IMG/VR virus record: IMGVR_UViG_3300024518_003916
Location: 1-45,816 of that record
Length of the DNA: 45,816 nucleotides
Reading direction: 5' to 3' (one strand)
Source: a virus
The position numbers were made by a program, and so were the translations under genes. The notes under the pieces were generated by a model that ran no database searches, was not told the origin of the DNA, and saw only the letters and a list, made by a program, of their open reading frames with translations. This document shows, piece by piece, positions 7,203 through 14,887 of the stretch. Every line of letters starts with the position of its first letter. The first letter of the stretch is position 1.

Positions 7203-7786
7203 TGGGCTTTCAGACGATCCCGGAGAGGCGAGCGGAACTCCTCAAGCTCGTGATGGAGGTCTCTCTCGAACGGCGTGAGGTGACGCTCGCCAGTGGCCGG
7301 AAGAGTCACTTCTACCTGGACTTGCGCCAGACCATGATGCGACCACTCGGCGTCAAGCTGGTCGGTGATCTGATCCTCGATAGGCTCCTGGGAGGCCTGG
7401 GGGTGGACGCAATCGGCGGCATGGCGGTCGGCGCGGTCCCGGTAGTGTCGGCGGTGCTGTCCTCTGCGGCGCATTGGAACCAGGCCGAATGGCTGGTTGG
7501 GTTCTTCGTCCGTAAGGAGAAGAAGAAACACGGCCTCGGCCTTCAGATAGAGGGCGCCTTCCAGGAGGGTCAAGCCGTCGCGCTACTGGAGGACACGACC
7601 ACCACGGGCGGCTCGACGCTCGACGCCCTCGATATCGTGGAGGCCGCGGGAGGGAGGGTGGCGCGCGTGATCTGCATCGTGGACCGCGGCGAGGGTGCGG
7701 CCGCGGCCTTCGCGAGGCGAGGCGTCACGCTTGAATCGCTTTTCGATCGCGCCGACATCGACGAAGCGCTGAACCGGGAGGGGTGA
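7202..7786 (+). CDS. pyrE: orotate phosphoribosyltransferase
   Basis: A 194-residue type I phosphoribosyltransferase matching OPRTase, which joins orotate to PRPP to make OMP in UMP synthesis. Signatures: the N-terminal helix and SGRKSHFYLD substrate segment; the mobile-loop motif FVRKEKKKHG holding the conserved RKE and HG; and the PRPP-binding motif LLEDTTTTGGS with the paired acids. Length is slightly below the bacterial norm (about 210). All key regions look intact, so it should be active. It is coupled at both ends by TGATG overlaps, between the exonuclease and RecT genes. Phages rarely carry pyrE; supplying pyrimidines when host synthesis limits, or consuming PRPP, are possible roles. 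Confidence 0.85.
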   Translation: MGFQTIPERRAELLKLVMEVSLERREVTLASGRKSHFYLDLRQTMMRPLGVKLVGDLILDRLLGGLGVDAIGGMAVGAVPVVSAVLSSAAHWNQAEWLVGFFVRKEKKKHGLGLQIEGAFQEGQAVALLEDTTTTGGSTLDALDIVEAAGGRVARVICIVDRGEGAAAAFARRGVTLESLFDRADIDEALNREG

Positions 7787-8289
7787 TGCCCATAGAGAAC
7801 GGGATGAGCGTCGTCTTCACTCACGACGAAGTGATCCACGCCCACAGCGAGATCCACGACGCCGCGGGCCGTCTCTTCGGATGGAATAACGACCAGCCCG
7901 AGGCCCTCAGGATGGCGAAGAGGATCGCCGGCTGTGCGCGGATCCTGGTGATCGGGATCGAGGAACGCCAGGGGGCGAGCGACCTGGACCCTCGGAAGAA
8001 AGAGGATCGATGTCTCGCAATCGCCCGGCAACTCTTCGCTGCGGCGGGCCACCTGAGGGCCGCGATGGACTGCATCCCGGACATTAGGCCGGACGTTCGG
8101 GAGGATATTGACAGCGCGAGGGCCAAGCTCCACGCGGCGGCGTGCCGGAGGCTGGACGACGCGCTGAAGTCCGAGTTGAACCATGCGGAGATTACATGGA
8201 TCGGCGTCGCGGTCCGCCGCAGGATCTCGGACGAGGGGCGTCAGATCGTCACCTCTTCCGCCCCGAGGCCACCCACAGAGAACGAATAG
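7786..8289 (+). CDS. hypothetical helical protein
   Basis: 167 residues, unknown function. Start ATG at 7786 overlaps the pyrE stop (TGATG); an ATG at 7804 is an alternative. The sequence looks almost all helical, with several His, Asp and Glu residues spaced as in helical-bundle metal or nucleotide hydrolases, for example an HDEVIHAHSEIHD stretch near the start. I do not see a full HD or MazG signature, so I leave it unassigned. Its position after pyrE makes a nucleotide-related role worth testing. Confidence 0.7.
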   Translation: MPIENGMSVVFTHDEVIHAHSEIHDAAGRLFGWNNDQPEALRMAKRIAGCARILVIGIEERQGASDLDPRKKEDRCLAIARQLFAAAGHLRAAMDCIPDIRPDVREDIDSARAKLHAAACRRLDDALKSELNHAEITWIGVAVRRRISDEGRQIVTSSAPRPPTENE

Positions 8290-8300
8290 GAGACGCCGCC

Positions 8301-9290
8301 GTGCCCGAGCTACAAGACGACCAGGACCGCCAGAGGGAGGCCAAGTCGAACACGGCCACCCTGGAGGACTTCCTCCAGAGCGACTCGTTCGCCGACCACC
8401 TCCGGCAGATCCTCCCGGACCACCTCAGCTCCGACCGGTTCTCGACGATCGCCCTCCGGCAGACGCGGGCCATCCCGGAGCTTCAATACTGCGACCTCTC
8501 CACGGTCGCGGCGTCCGTGATGGAGGCCGCCGGCCTCGGGCTGGAGATCGGGATAAACGGGGAATGCTGGGTCATCCCGCGACAGATCAAGCGGAAGGTC
8601 AGCGGGGAATGGACGAAGGTCTGGGAGGCGGGCCTACAGGTCGGCTACCTCGGCCACCTCGCCCTCGCCTGGCGCTCCTCGCAGGTCGCCGGCCTTACCG
8701 TGGACGTCGTGATCGACGGGGACCGGTTCGAGTTCGAGAAGGGGACCTCTGGATTCCTTCGCCATCGTCAGCGCGAAGGCCGCATAGTCTCGGAGGCGAC
8801 CGTCACCCACGCCTACACGGTCGTCCAGACGGTCTACGGCGGCACGGTCTGGGACGTCATCGACAAGGTGGAGATCGAGCGGATCCGGAACTCGGGGCCG
8901 AGTTCAAACTCTCCGGCCTGGCGCGACTGGTATGACCAAATGGCCCAGGGGAAGGTGATGAAGCGGGCCCTGAAGTTCTGCCCGAAGAGTCCCGAGCTGG
9001 CGCGGGCGATCTCCCTGGACGATCAGATGGACGGAGGCGTCCGCCAGACCTTCACCCAGTCGCTCCCGGCCATCCCAGCCAGCGTCACGTCCTCGACGGT
9101 CAGCGACACGGAAGAGGCCCTTCGCCGGTCGGCGGCGACTCAGAAGGAGGGCGGGCGCGCTCCCGAAGAACCTCCGCCGGCCGGCGATGAGGTCCCGCCG
9201 ATGGAGGAGGACCAGCGAGAGCCCGTTCCGGTCACAGAGCAAGCTCAGCGCGAAGAGGGGAAGGCGACAGTCGGGGACTACGGGTTCTAG
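8301..9290 (+). CDS. recT: RecT-family single-strand annealing protein
   Basis: 329 residues. RecT proteins coat single-stranded DNA exposed by the partner exonuclease and anneal it to a complement. The family pattern is clear: the N-terminal FSTIALRQTRAIPEL segment, the SVMEAAGLGLE motif, the long QVGYLGHLALAWRS core, and the AWRDWYDQMAQGKVMKRALK segment near residue 210-235. The C-terminal 85 residues are acidic, Pro/Glu-rich and probably disordered, a likely protein-contact tail. Start is GTG at 8301 with AGGAG upstream; the 9-base GACGCCGCC before it also occurs in the leader of the two early operons. Confidence 0.92.
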   Translation: MPELQDDQDRQREAKSNTATLEDFLQSDSFADHLRQILPDHLSSDRFSTIALRQTRAIPELQYCDLSTVAASVMEAAGLGLEIGINGECWVIPRQIKRKVSGEWTKVWEAGLQVGYLGHLALAWRSSQVAGLTVDVVIDGDRFEFEKGTSGFLRHRQREGRIVSEATVTHAYTVVQTVYGGTVWDVIDKVEIERIRNSGPSSNSPAWRDWYDQMAQGKVMKRALKFCPKSPELARAISLDDQMDGGVRQTFTQSLPAIPASVTSSTVSDTEEALRRSAATQKEGGRAPEEPPPAGDEVPPMEEDQREPVPVTEQAQREEGKATVGDYGF

Positions 9291-9710
9291 ATGGGCGACG
9301 TCGACCTCTCCCGCTACGTCCTGGACTTCGGGAAGAAGCACAGAGGCGAGCGGATCCAGCGCATCCCGGCCTCCTACCTCCTCTGGATGGTCCGGGACCA
9401 CTGCGGGCCCTACGCCGTCGCCCAGGCCGAGCTGGACCGGCGCGGGATCAAGCTCCTCGACATTGAGATCAGCGGCCACGCGATCGACGCGGCCTCGCTG
9501 AGGATCCGGAAGACCTGGCACGAGAACCGGGAGAAGGCGGAGGGGCTCCATGGATGGCTCTGTCGCGCCGCCCTCGATGCTCGCGCTCTCGGCGAGAAGG
9601 TGGACGAGGACTGCCTGGCATGGCTCGGCGTGAAGTGGGTCTTCGCCTCCGATCGAGGGGAGTGGCCCCTGCTGAAGACCGTCGTCCCGCTACGGGAGAA
9701 GGAGGGCTAG
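9291..9710 (+). CDS. DUF3820-like protein
   Basis: 139 residues; the ATG directly follows the RecT stop. The N-terminal 45 residues match the DUF3820 pattern found in phage and exonuclease-associated proteins: a glycine-lysine segment (FGKKHRG), then RIQRIPASYLLWM. The rest is mixed helix with a Trp-rich C-terminus. The function of this domain is not established; it often sits next to phage recombination genes, as here. Confidence 0.75.
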   Translation: MGDVDLSRYVLDFGKKHRGERIQRIPASYLLWMVRDHCGPYAVAQAELDRRGIKLLDIEISGHAIDAASLRIRKTWHENREKAEGLHGWLCRAALDARALGEKVDEDCLAWLGVKWVFASDRGEWPLLKTVVPLREKEG

Positions 9711-10160
9711 ATGGACTGGAAGGAGGCGACGGACCTCGGGCAGGAGGCGGCCGAGCTGATCGGCAAGCTCCAGAAGGTCTTCGATGACCTCTCGCAGGCC
9801 GGGTATATCGTGGGGCCCCCGTCGTGGCGACAGATCGAGCAGAGCTTCGTCGTGAAAGGCCACGAGAGGGCCCTGACCCTGATCGAGCTGGAGGATCGCC
9901 TGACGCTCGCGTCGGTCATCGAGCCGAGACCGATCGATGGCCCGCCTGAGAAGGTGAAGTCCTCCGAGCCGTGGTTCGACGTCGATACCGGGCTGCCGCT
10001 GGCCGCCGATGGACACGGCGAGGTCCCGAGATGGGTCGCGAACATAGACGCCCAGACCTGCCCTAATTGCCGGGAACGCGACGGGGAGGCCTGGGATCCA
10101 CATCAATTGCCACACTGCCAGAACGAGGTGTGCCGGTGCGTCGTGGGTCGGCCGGGATGA
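9711..10160 (+). CDS. hypothetical protein with MuF-like Cys/His motif
   Basis: 149 residues, starting directly after the previous stop. The N-terminal 70 residues are helical. The C-terminal 35 residues hold CPNC at 117-120, DGEAW, His135 and CRC at 141-143, in the order DAQTCPxCxxRDG...CRC that closes many MuF/SPP1 gp7-type head morphogenesis proteins. This phage has its own MuF gene in the late operon, so the early protein may have borrowed the metal-binding piece. Function unknown. It overlaps the next gene by ATGA. Confidence 0.7.
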   Translation: MDWKEATDLGQEAAELIGKLQKVFDDLSQAGYIVGPPSWRQIEQSFVVKGHERALTLIELEDRLTLASVIEPRPIDGPPEKVKSSEPWFDVDTGLPLAADGHGEVPRWVANIDAQTCPNCRERDGEAWDPHQLPHCQNEVCRCVVGRPG

Positions 10161-10465
10161 CCCGACGAGACCCCACCTTCGGGCCGGACTACGATGTCGA
10201 CCTCGATGGCCCTCGGGTCAGGCGGCAGATGGACGTCATCCGGGAGTTAATGCTGAGCAGGTGGAGGAGCGGCGCCCCCTGGCTGACTCTGTCCGAGATC
10301 GAGCGCGCGACCGGATACCCTCAGAACAGCATCTCGGCCCAGCTCCGCCACCTCAGGAAGGCGCGGTTCGGGTCTTACGACGTCACGAAGCGACGACGAG
10401 GAGAGCCGAAGGCTGGGCTCTGGGAGTATCGCGTCCGGCCGGAATTCACCCTCACGGGAGACTGA
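10157..10465 (+). CDS. winged helix-turn-helix protein
   Basis: 102 residues. Residues 42-68 form a helix-turn-helix (LTLSEIERATGYPQNSISAQL), followed by a basic strand-turn-strand and a WEYRV ending, as in a winged helix. The pattern resembles small phage DNA-binding proteins that regulate early or late genes. It is translationally coupled to the gene before it (ATGA) and is the only recognisable DNA-binding regulator in the window, so it is a candidate to act at the divergent control region or at the 1235-1304 repeats. Confidence 0.75.
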   Translation: MTRRDPTFGPDYDVDLDGPRVRRQMDVIRELMLSRWRSGAPWLTLSEIERATGYPQNSISAQLRHLRKARFGSYDVTKRRRGEPKAGLWEYRVRPEFTLTGD

Positions 10466-10526
10466 GAACGTCACCTTCTCCCCACCCTGGCCACTCACCA
10501 CGACCACTACAGAGGAGCGCCACTCG

Positions 10527-12512
10527 ATGCTGAAGCTCGTCCTGAAGGACTTCATGTGCCACAAGAGCCTCGTCCTGGAGTTCACGGAGCCCGTCGGGTT
10601 CATCGTCGGGGCGAACGGGGTCGGGAAGACCGCGATCCGGGACGCGCTGGAAATGGTCTACCTCGGAACCGGCAAGATCCGCGGGATCTCGACGAAGAAG
10701 GCGCTCGGCGAGCTGTCGGTCCGGGAGGGTGCGAAGTCCTGCTCCGTGACGGTCGAGACGGAGAAGCTCAGGATCGAGCGGACGATGAAGCGGGACGGCT
10801 CCCAGGAGTTCTGGATGACCCAGGGCGTGGAGACGGCGAGCGGCATCGAGTTCGGTGAGCCCAGGCAGGTCCCGCCCCGCCGCGACGGGAAGAGCCAGGT
10901 CGGAGGGATCGCGGACGACGCCCTCCGTGTGGTCCTGGAGCCGACCGAGTTCTTCCGCCTCGATGAGGCGCGACGCCGAGAGCTGGTCCTCAAGGCGACC
11001 TCGCAGAAGGCCACGCTGGCAGAGATCGTCCAGGCGCTCCACGACTGCCTGGAGCCCGAGGGCGAGGAGGACAAGAAGGCGATCCAGGACGCCGCCGAGT
11101 TCGTCGTCGAGTTCGGGATGAGGCCGGCGGAGACCCACGCGGCGGAGGTCCGCGCTCGGGCGAAGCGAGACCTGAAGGACGTCACCCCGGAGAGGCCCAC
11201 CCACGCGGAGGGCCTGGCTCCGGAGCTGTGCGAGGTGATCGAGGCTCGCACCCTTGAGGAGCTGGAGACCCGCCTGGAGGAGGTCCGCACGCTCCACACC
11301 CAGGCCGTCGCGAGGGAGGCCAGCTCGACCGGGGTCATCGAGGGCCAGCTCCAGGAGGCTCAGGCCGCCCAGGCAGCGGCGGAGGCCGTGGAATACGAGC
11401 CCGCGGACAAGGGGGCGAAGAAGGGGCTCGTCGAGGCGACGAAGAGGGTCGCGGCCGCCACGGGTCAGGTGGAGAGCATCCGGAAGAGCCTGGACACGGC
11501 CCGGCAGGTCTTCGAGGAGACCGAGGTGGCCGTGTCCGAGATCGATTACGAGACCTTTGTGAAGCCGAAGGCCTGCCCCGCCGTCCCGTTCCCGTTTCAG
11601 TGTACCGTGAAGAAGGGGAGCTTCCGGGCGGCGATCGAGGCCGGGAACGGTCAGGCCGACGATCCTGGCGCTCTCGGGACCGCCAAGAAGGCCGCCGACG
11701 AGCTAAAGGTGAAGCTCGACGCCGCCGTCCAGGCCCTGGAAGCCGTCCAGGCCCAGCTCGCCACGGCGACGGAGCGCGCCGAGACAGAGCGCGACCGCAC
11801 GACACGAGACGACGCGAAGGCCGAGGCGATCAACAGGACCCGAGCGCGGGCCCAGGAACTCGAAGGCCAGCTCCTGGAGGCGCAGACGATGGAGTCCGGC
11901 ATAGTGGGGGAGACCGCCCCGGCCCTGGAGGAGCGCGTCGAGCGCGGCCGTGAGATGGTCGAAGCGAAGCGGGCCTGGGACATCCAGGAGGATCTCTACC
12001 GGAACCAGACGACGAGGAAGACCGAGCTGGAGATGACGATCGCGCGCTGGGACGAGATCGCGAAGGCCCTCAAGCCTGACGGCATCGAGACGATGCTCGG
12101 AGGAGGGGCGAAGGAGGAGTTCCTGGAGCTTCTCGATTCCGCTGAGGGTCTGGCCGGGTCGATCGAGCTGACGCCGGACTTCGACATCGTGGTCCACAGA
12201 GGCGTCGATGTGAACCGTCACCCCCTCCAGCTCTCCACCTCTCAGAGGCTCGCGGTCGGGATCGCGATCCAGCACGCCTTCGCGACGCTCCTCCAGTTCC
12301 CGATCCTCTGCTGCGATGCGATCGATACCTTCGACCAGGGCCTGAAGTCGGCGTGGGCCGAGTTCGCCAACAGGGTCGAGGACCGTTACGACGGAGCGAT
12401 CCTCGGGATCTCGACGACGAGCGTGGCGACGCCCGCCGCGCCGCCGCCTGGGTTCGAGAGCTACCACCTGCACGACGGGACCGCGACCCACCTCATCACA
12501 GCGGAGGAGTAG
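10527..12512 (+). CDS. SMC/RecN/SbcC-like AAA ATPase
   Basis: 661 residues. The N-terminus has Walker A GANGVGKT at 28-35; the C-terminus has a Walker B-like FPILCCDAIDTFD near residue 595; between them lies a long charged region with coiled-coil character. In the middle is Cys350 and Cys359 (C-x8-C, rich in Pro/Phe), a possible equivalent of a zinc hook or hinge. This is the layout of RecF/RecN/SbcC-type DNA-repair ATPases. No SbcD-like nuclease gene lies beside it. Phage members are thought to help replication or recombination; the exact job is unknown. A good site (GAGGAG) precedes the ATG. Confidence 0.85.
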   Translation: MLKLVLKDFMCHKSLVLEFTEPVGFIVGANGVGKTAIRDALEMVYLGTGKIRGISTKKALGELSVREGAKSCSVTVETEKLRIERTMKRDGSQEFWMTQGVETASGIEFGEPRQVPPRRDGKSQVGGIADDALRVVLEPTEFFRLDEARRRELVLKATSQKATLAEIVQALHDCLEPEGEEDKKAIQDAAEFVVEFGMRPAETHAAEVRARAKRDLKDVTPERPTHAEGLAPELCEVIEARTLEELETRLEEVRTLHTQAVAREASSTGVIEGQLQEAQAAQAAAEAVEYEPADKGAKKGLVEATKRVAAATGQVESIRKSLDTARQVFEETEVAVSEIDYETFVKPKACPAVPFPFQCTVKKGSFRAAIEAGNGQADDPGALGTAKKAADELKVKLDAAVQALEAVQAQLATATERAETERDRTTRDDAKAEAINRTRARAQELEGQLLEAQTMESGIVGETAPALEERVERGREMVEAKRAWDIQEDLYRNQTTRKTELEMTIARWDEIAKALKPDGIETMLGGGAKEEFLELLDSAEGLAGSIELTPDFDIVVHRGVDVNRHPLQLSTSQRLAVGIAIQHAFATLLQFPILCCDAIDTFDQGLKSAWAEFANRVEDRYDGAILGISTTSVATPAAPPPGFESYHLHDGTATHLITAEE

Positions 12513-12515
12513 GCT

Positions 12516-12746
12516 ATGACGCAGACCAGAATCGACTGGTATGATTTGAGCCAGGTCGCCGGGACAGTCCTGGCCGTCTTCGGCCTGGGCGCGATCATCG
12601 CTGCCGGCGTCTGGCTGAAGTACGCGAGCCCGCGGAGCGACTACCAGCGCCTGAACGCCCTGGAGCAGAAGGTCCAGGCCCTGTCGATCCGCGTGGACGC
12701 GCGGCATTGCCCCGAGGTCGAGGAGGATAGCTCTCATGCACCTTAG
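12516..12746 (+). CDS. small membrane protein with coiled coil (first of pair)
   Basis: 76 residues. A membrane helix covers about residues 12-34, then a basic KYASPRSD stretch and a heptad-patterned segment (LNALEQKVQALSIRV). Probably an inner-membrane protein with a soluble coiled-coil domain. It follows the ATPase with 3 bases between and overlaps the next gene by 11 bases. The next gene encodes the same architecture with little sequence identity, so the two may pair. A holin role is possible but the lysis genes lie elsewhere. Confidence 0.7.
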   Translation: MTQTRIDWYDLSQVAGTVLAVFGLGAIIAAGVWLKYASPRSDYQRLNALEQKVQALSIRVDARHCPEVEEDSSHAP

Positions 12747-12951
12747 GGACTCCATGGGGATCCGTGCAGAGTGGATCCTGACCTTCGCGATCGTGATGGT
12801 CGTCATCCACGCGGTATTCAACACGCTCTCGATCAGGCGAGACGCCGAGAGGATCAGCACGCTCGAAACCAGGGTCCAGGAGCTGGAAGCGAACCAGGAG
12901 ACTCTAATCGGGGCTTTAGATAAGGTCGTCCTCATCCTGGAGGATAGATAG
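12736..12951 (+). CDS. small membrane protein with coiled coil (second of pair)
   Basis: 71 residues: a membrane helix at about 12-32, then a clear coiled coil (ISTLETRVQELEANQETL) to the end. Same plan as the preceding overlapping gene. The shared layout and 11-base overlap suggest the two make a hetero-oligomeric membrane complex. Placement directly after an SMC-like ATPase hints at membrane anchoring of DNA or a superinfection/defence function; this is inference only. Confidence 0.7.
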   Translation: MHLRDSMGIRAEWILTFAIVMVVIHAVFNTLSIRRDAERISTLETRVQELEANQETLIGALDKVVLILEDR

Positions 12952-12953
12952 CC

Positions 12954-13289
12954 GTGATCCTCACTCTGGACGCCGACGGCCGCTACATCCAGGGGCCCGA
13001 CTGCGGAAAGGTCGCGATGTTGCTCGACGCTGGGGCGAAGCGGAGGGTCCCGCCCAGGAGGTTCCCGCCCCGCGCTGGTCGGCAGTATGTAGCCGTTGAG
13101 ATTCAGGGCACCCACGACGCCGCTCTCTGGGTCCAGGACGACGTGGACTTCAAGCGCTGCAAGCGAGACGACGACCGATTTATCGTCTGGCTGGAGATGG
13201 AGACCGAGCCCCTGGTGAGCGCTGGGCGTCTGCCACCAGACCAGAAGGTGAGCAACTACGAGGACCGGGCCTTCCCGGGGATGTGGTGA
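12954..13289 (+). CDS. hypothetical basic protein
   Basis: 111 residues, GTG start with GGAGGA upstream. Unknown function. The N-terminal half is basic and Pro/Arg-rich (KRRVPPRRFPPRAGR), the C-terminal half has alternating strands with Trp and acidic residues. No known motif seen. Its stop overlaps the next start (TGATG). Confidence 0.6.
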   Translation: MILTLDADGRYIQGPDCGKVAMLLDAGAKRRVPPRRFPPRAGRQYVAVEIQGTHDAALWVQDDVDFKRCKRDDDRFIVWLEMETEPLVSAGRLPPDQKVSNYEDRAFPGMW

Positions 13290-13399
13290 TGTGGTGGCTC
13301 GGATGCGTCCGGAGATGGTTGAGGGAGATCACCTCGGAGCCCACCTACTGCGATGGCTGCAAGCGCTTTTCCAGGGGCTTCATCTGTCCCTACTGCTAG
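13289..13399 (+). CDS. 36-residue zinc-ribbon mini-protein
   Basis: A short gene overlapping the previous stop by one base. The peptide has a Trp/Arg-rich front (residues 2-12) and ends in CDGC (21-24) and CPYC (33-36), a complete four-Cys zinc ribbon closing exactly at the C-terminus. Two CxxC knuckles of this quality in a coupled frame make it a probable gene. Function unknown; such ribbons often bind nucleic acid or a larger partner. Confidence 0.65.
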   Translation: MWWLGCVRRWLREITSEPTYCDGCKRFSRGFICPYC

Positions 13400-13405
13400 G
13401 AGATC

Positions 13406-13594
13406 ATGCCGAAAAGGCCGCACGCTACGGGGCATCGTTTCGGCCCCGACCTCGTCTGCCTCTGTGGCGTCGAATGGGAGTCCCACCAGACCGCACAGAC
13501 CGAGTGTCCGCTGGCCAGGACCGAACCCGACGCCTCGCCGGATGAGCCGGGAGACGTGGAGTCCGAGGAAGAGACGCCAGGATCAGGTGCCTGA
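13406..13594 (+). CDS. small Cys/His protein, last rightward gene
   Basis: 62 residues with a good site (AGGAG) before the ATG at 13406. Residues 7-35 carry H, CLC, H and C in a zinc-finger-like order; the second half is acidic and disordered. Unknown function. It ends the rightward operon 4 bases before the stop of the last leftward late gene. Confidence 0.6.
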   Translation: MPKRPHATGHRFGPDLVCLCGVEWESHQTAQTECPLARTEPDASPDEPGDVESEEETPGSGA

Positions 13595-13596
13595 TC
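13581..13596. terminator. hairpin between convergent operons
   Basis: GATCAGGTGCCTGATC is a perfect 7-bp inverted repeat with a 2-base centre (or 6 bp with a 4-base loop), located at the meeting point of the rightward early and leftward late operons. No T-run follows. It may stop or slow both transcripts, but the stem is short. Confidence 0.4.
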
Positions 13597-13598
13597 TC

Positions 13599-14096
13599 CT
13601 AGAGGTCGATCCAGAGAAGCTCGATCCCGGCGTCCGTCGGCGTCGCGCCCTGGTTCTCCCACTGGACGAGGTAGTCCCCGGCGGCGAGGATCCAGCCGTA
13701 GGTCTCCAGCTCCAGAGGGTCGAGGGCGTTGTAACGATGTCCGGCGTTCGAGAAGAACTTCGCGAGCTTCGTCCCGTCGGCCACGACGGTCGGGGTGTGG
13801 AACACGATGGCGGACGAGGTGATCGAGTCGACCCGGTTCCGGGCCACGACCGTTAGAGGCGTCCCGTCGGCCACGGGATCGTCCGGGGTGGGGCCGTCGT
13901 AGAGGGCGCCGTAGAAGTCCCCGTCCCCGGAGAAGGCGAAACCGAGGAGGATCCCGGCGCCCGCTGCCACTCGGACCAGAAGCTCGATCTGTGCCGGCGA
14001 GGCGCCGACGGCCTCGTCCTCGTGGGTGACGGAGAAGACGCGGCCAGCATCGAGGGCGGCGGCGTAGCTGTATTTCGAGAAGGCGCTAGCAGGCAT
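13599..14096 (-). CDS. virion-type protein, paralogue of the upstream gene
   Basis: 165 residues. It is clearly homologous along its length to the gene at 14108-14608: same start region, RVAAGA core, AxNRxxS segment, DGTKL..FFSN segment and identical LxWIDL end. The last 20 bases or so are nearly identical in DNA. The fold looks all-beta. Such proteins at the distal end of a late operon are often fibre-, decoration- or receptor-binding-related; the family itself I cannot name. Confidence 0.75.
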   Translation of the reverse strand: MPASAFSKYSYAAALDAGRVFSVTHEDEAVGASPAQIELLVRVAAGAGILLGFAFSGDGDFYGALYDGPTPDDPVADGTPLTVVARNRVDSITSSAIVFHTPTVVADGTKLAKFFSNAGHRYNALDPLELETYGWILAAGDYLVQWENQGATPTDAGIELLWIDL

Positions 14097-14107
14097 GGCC
14101 CACCCTC

Positions 14108-14608
14108 CTAGAGGTCGATCCAGATCATCTCGATCGTCGCGTCCGTGACGCCGGCCGAGTGGTTATCGAACTGGAGGAGGTAGTCGCCGGGGTCCAGGAT
14201 CCAGCCCCGCTTCTCGATGTCCAGGCCGTCGACCCCGTTGACCCGCTGGCCGTTGTTCGAGAAGAACCTCCGGAGCTTCGTCCCGTCGTCCGAGACCGTC
14301 GGGCCGTCGAAGGCGAGCGTCGTCGAGGTGTTCGTGGAGATGCGGTTCCGGTTCAGGACAGCAATAGCCGCGCCGTCCGCGCCCGTCGTCGGGTCGGCGT
14401 AGAAGCCCGCCCAGCAGTCCGCCCCGCCGCTGATCGCGAAGGCGAACCGGATCGCCGCCCCGGCCGCCACACGGAGGAGGACCTCCTGCTGGCCCGGCCC
14501 GCCGTTCTCGGCCGGGACGTCGTCGACGTCGAGAGTGGCGGAGAAGGCCTGGCCATCCCGGATCGCCGTTGCGTAGCTGAAGGGGTCGATGATTGACTGG
14601 CCGCTCAT
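14108..14608 (-). CDS. virion-type protein, paralogue of the downstream gene
   Basis: 166 residues, all-beta in look, tandem duplicate of the gene that follows it. Compared with its partner it differs mostly in surface-like loops, which fits divergence after duplication. It has GGAGGCAGCC upstream of its ATG. It is placed after the lysis cassette rather than with the tail genes, as are some accessory fibre or decoration genes. No enzymatic motif is visible. Confidence 0.75.
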   Translation of the reverse strand: MSGQSIIDPFSYATAIRDGQAFSATLDVDDVPAENGGPGQQEVLLRVAAGAAIRFAFAISGGADCWAGFYADPTTGADGAAIAVLNRNRISTNTSTTLAFDGPTVSDDGTKLRRFFSNNGQRVNGVDGLDIEKRGWILDPGDYLLQFDNHSAGVTDATIEMIWIDL

Positions 14609-14650
14609 GGCTGCCTCCTCTGCTGGCGCGAAGGTATCGGAGGGCGCGAC

Positions 14651-14887
14651 CTATCGCCCGCCCCGTAGCGCCTCGATGTACGCCGAGTAGGACATGCACT
14701 CCCAGCCGAACTCGGCCAGCGGCGTCCCGTCCTCTCGGGCGGCCTGTTCCTCAGTCGCCTCGTCCATGATCGGCGGCCTCTGTAGCACTCCGAAGCTCGG
14801 CGGCGCGGGCTTCGCGCATCCGACGAGCGCGAGCGCGGCGACCGACGAGAGTCTTAGGAGGGTGGTCCAGGTGGATCTTCGCTGCAT
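14651..14887 (-). CDS. outer-membrane lipoprotein, o-spanin-like (Rz1-like)
   Basis: 78 residues. A basic N-terminus and hydrophobic stretch end in a lipobox (LVGC, residues about 21-24), so the mature protein should be a lipoprotein of roughly 55 residues, with Pro-rich start. Its 5' 137 bases lie inside the preceding i-spanin-like gene in another frame, the usual Rz/Rz1 arrangement. O-spanins join the i-spanin across the periplasm and fuse the two membranes at the last step of lysis. The lipoprotein call is firm; the spanin role rests on context and overlap. Confidence 0.75.
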   Translation of the reverse strand: MQRRSTWTTLLRLSSVAALALVGCAKPAPPSFGVLQRPPIMDEATEEQAAREDGTPLAEFGWECMSYSAYIEALRGGR

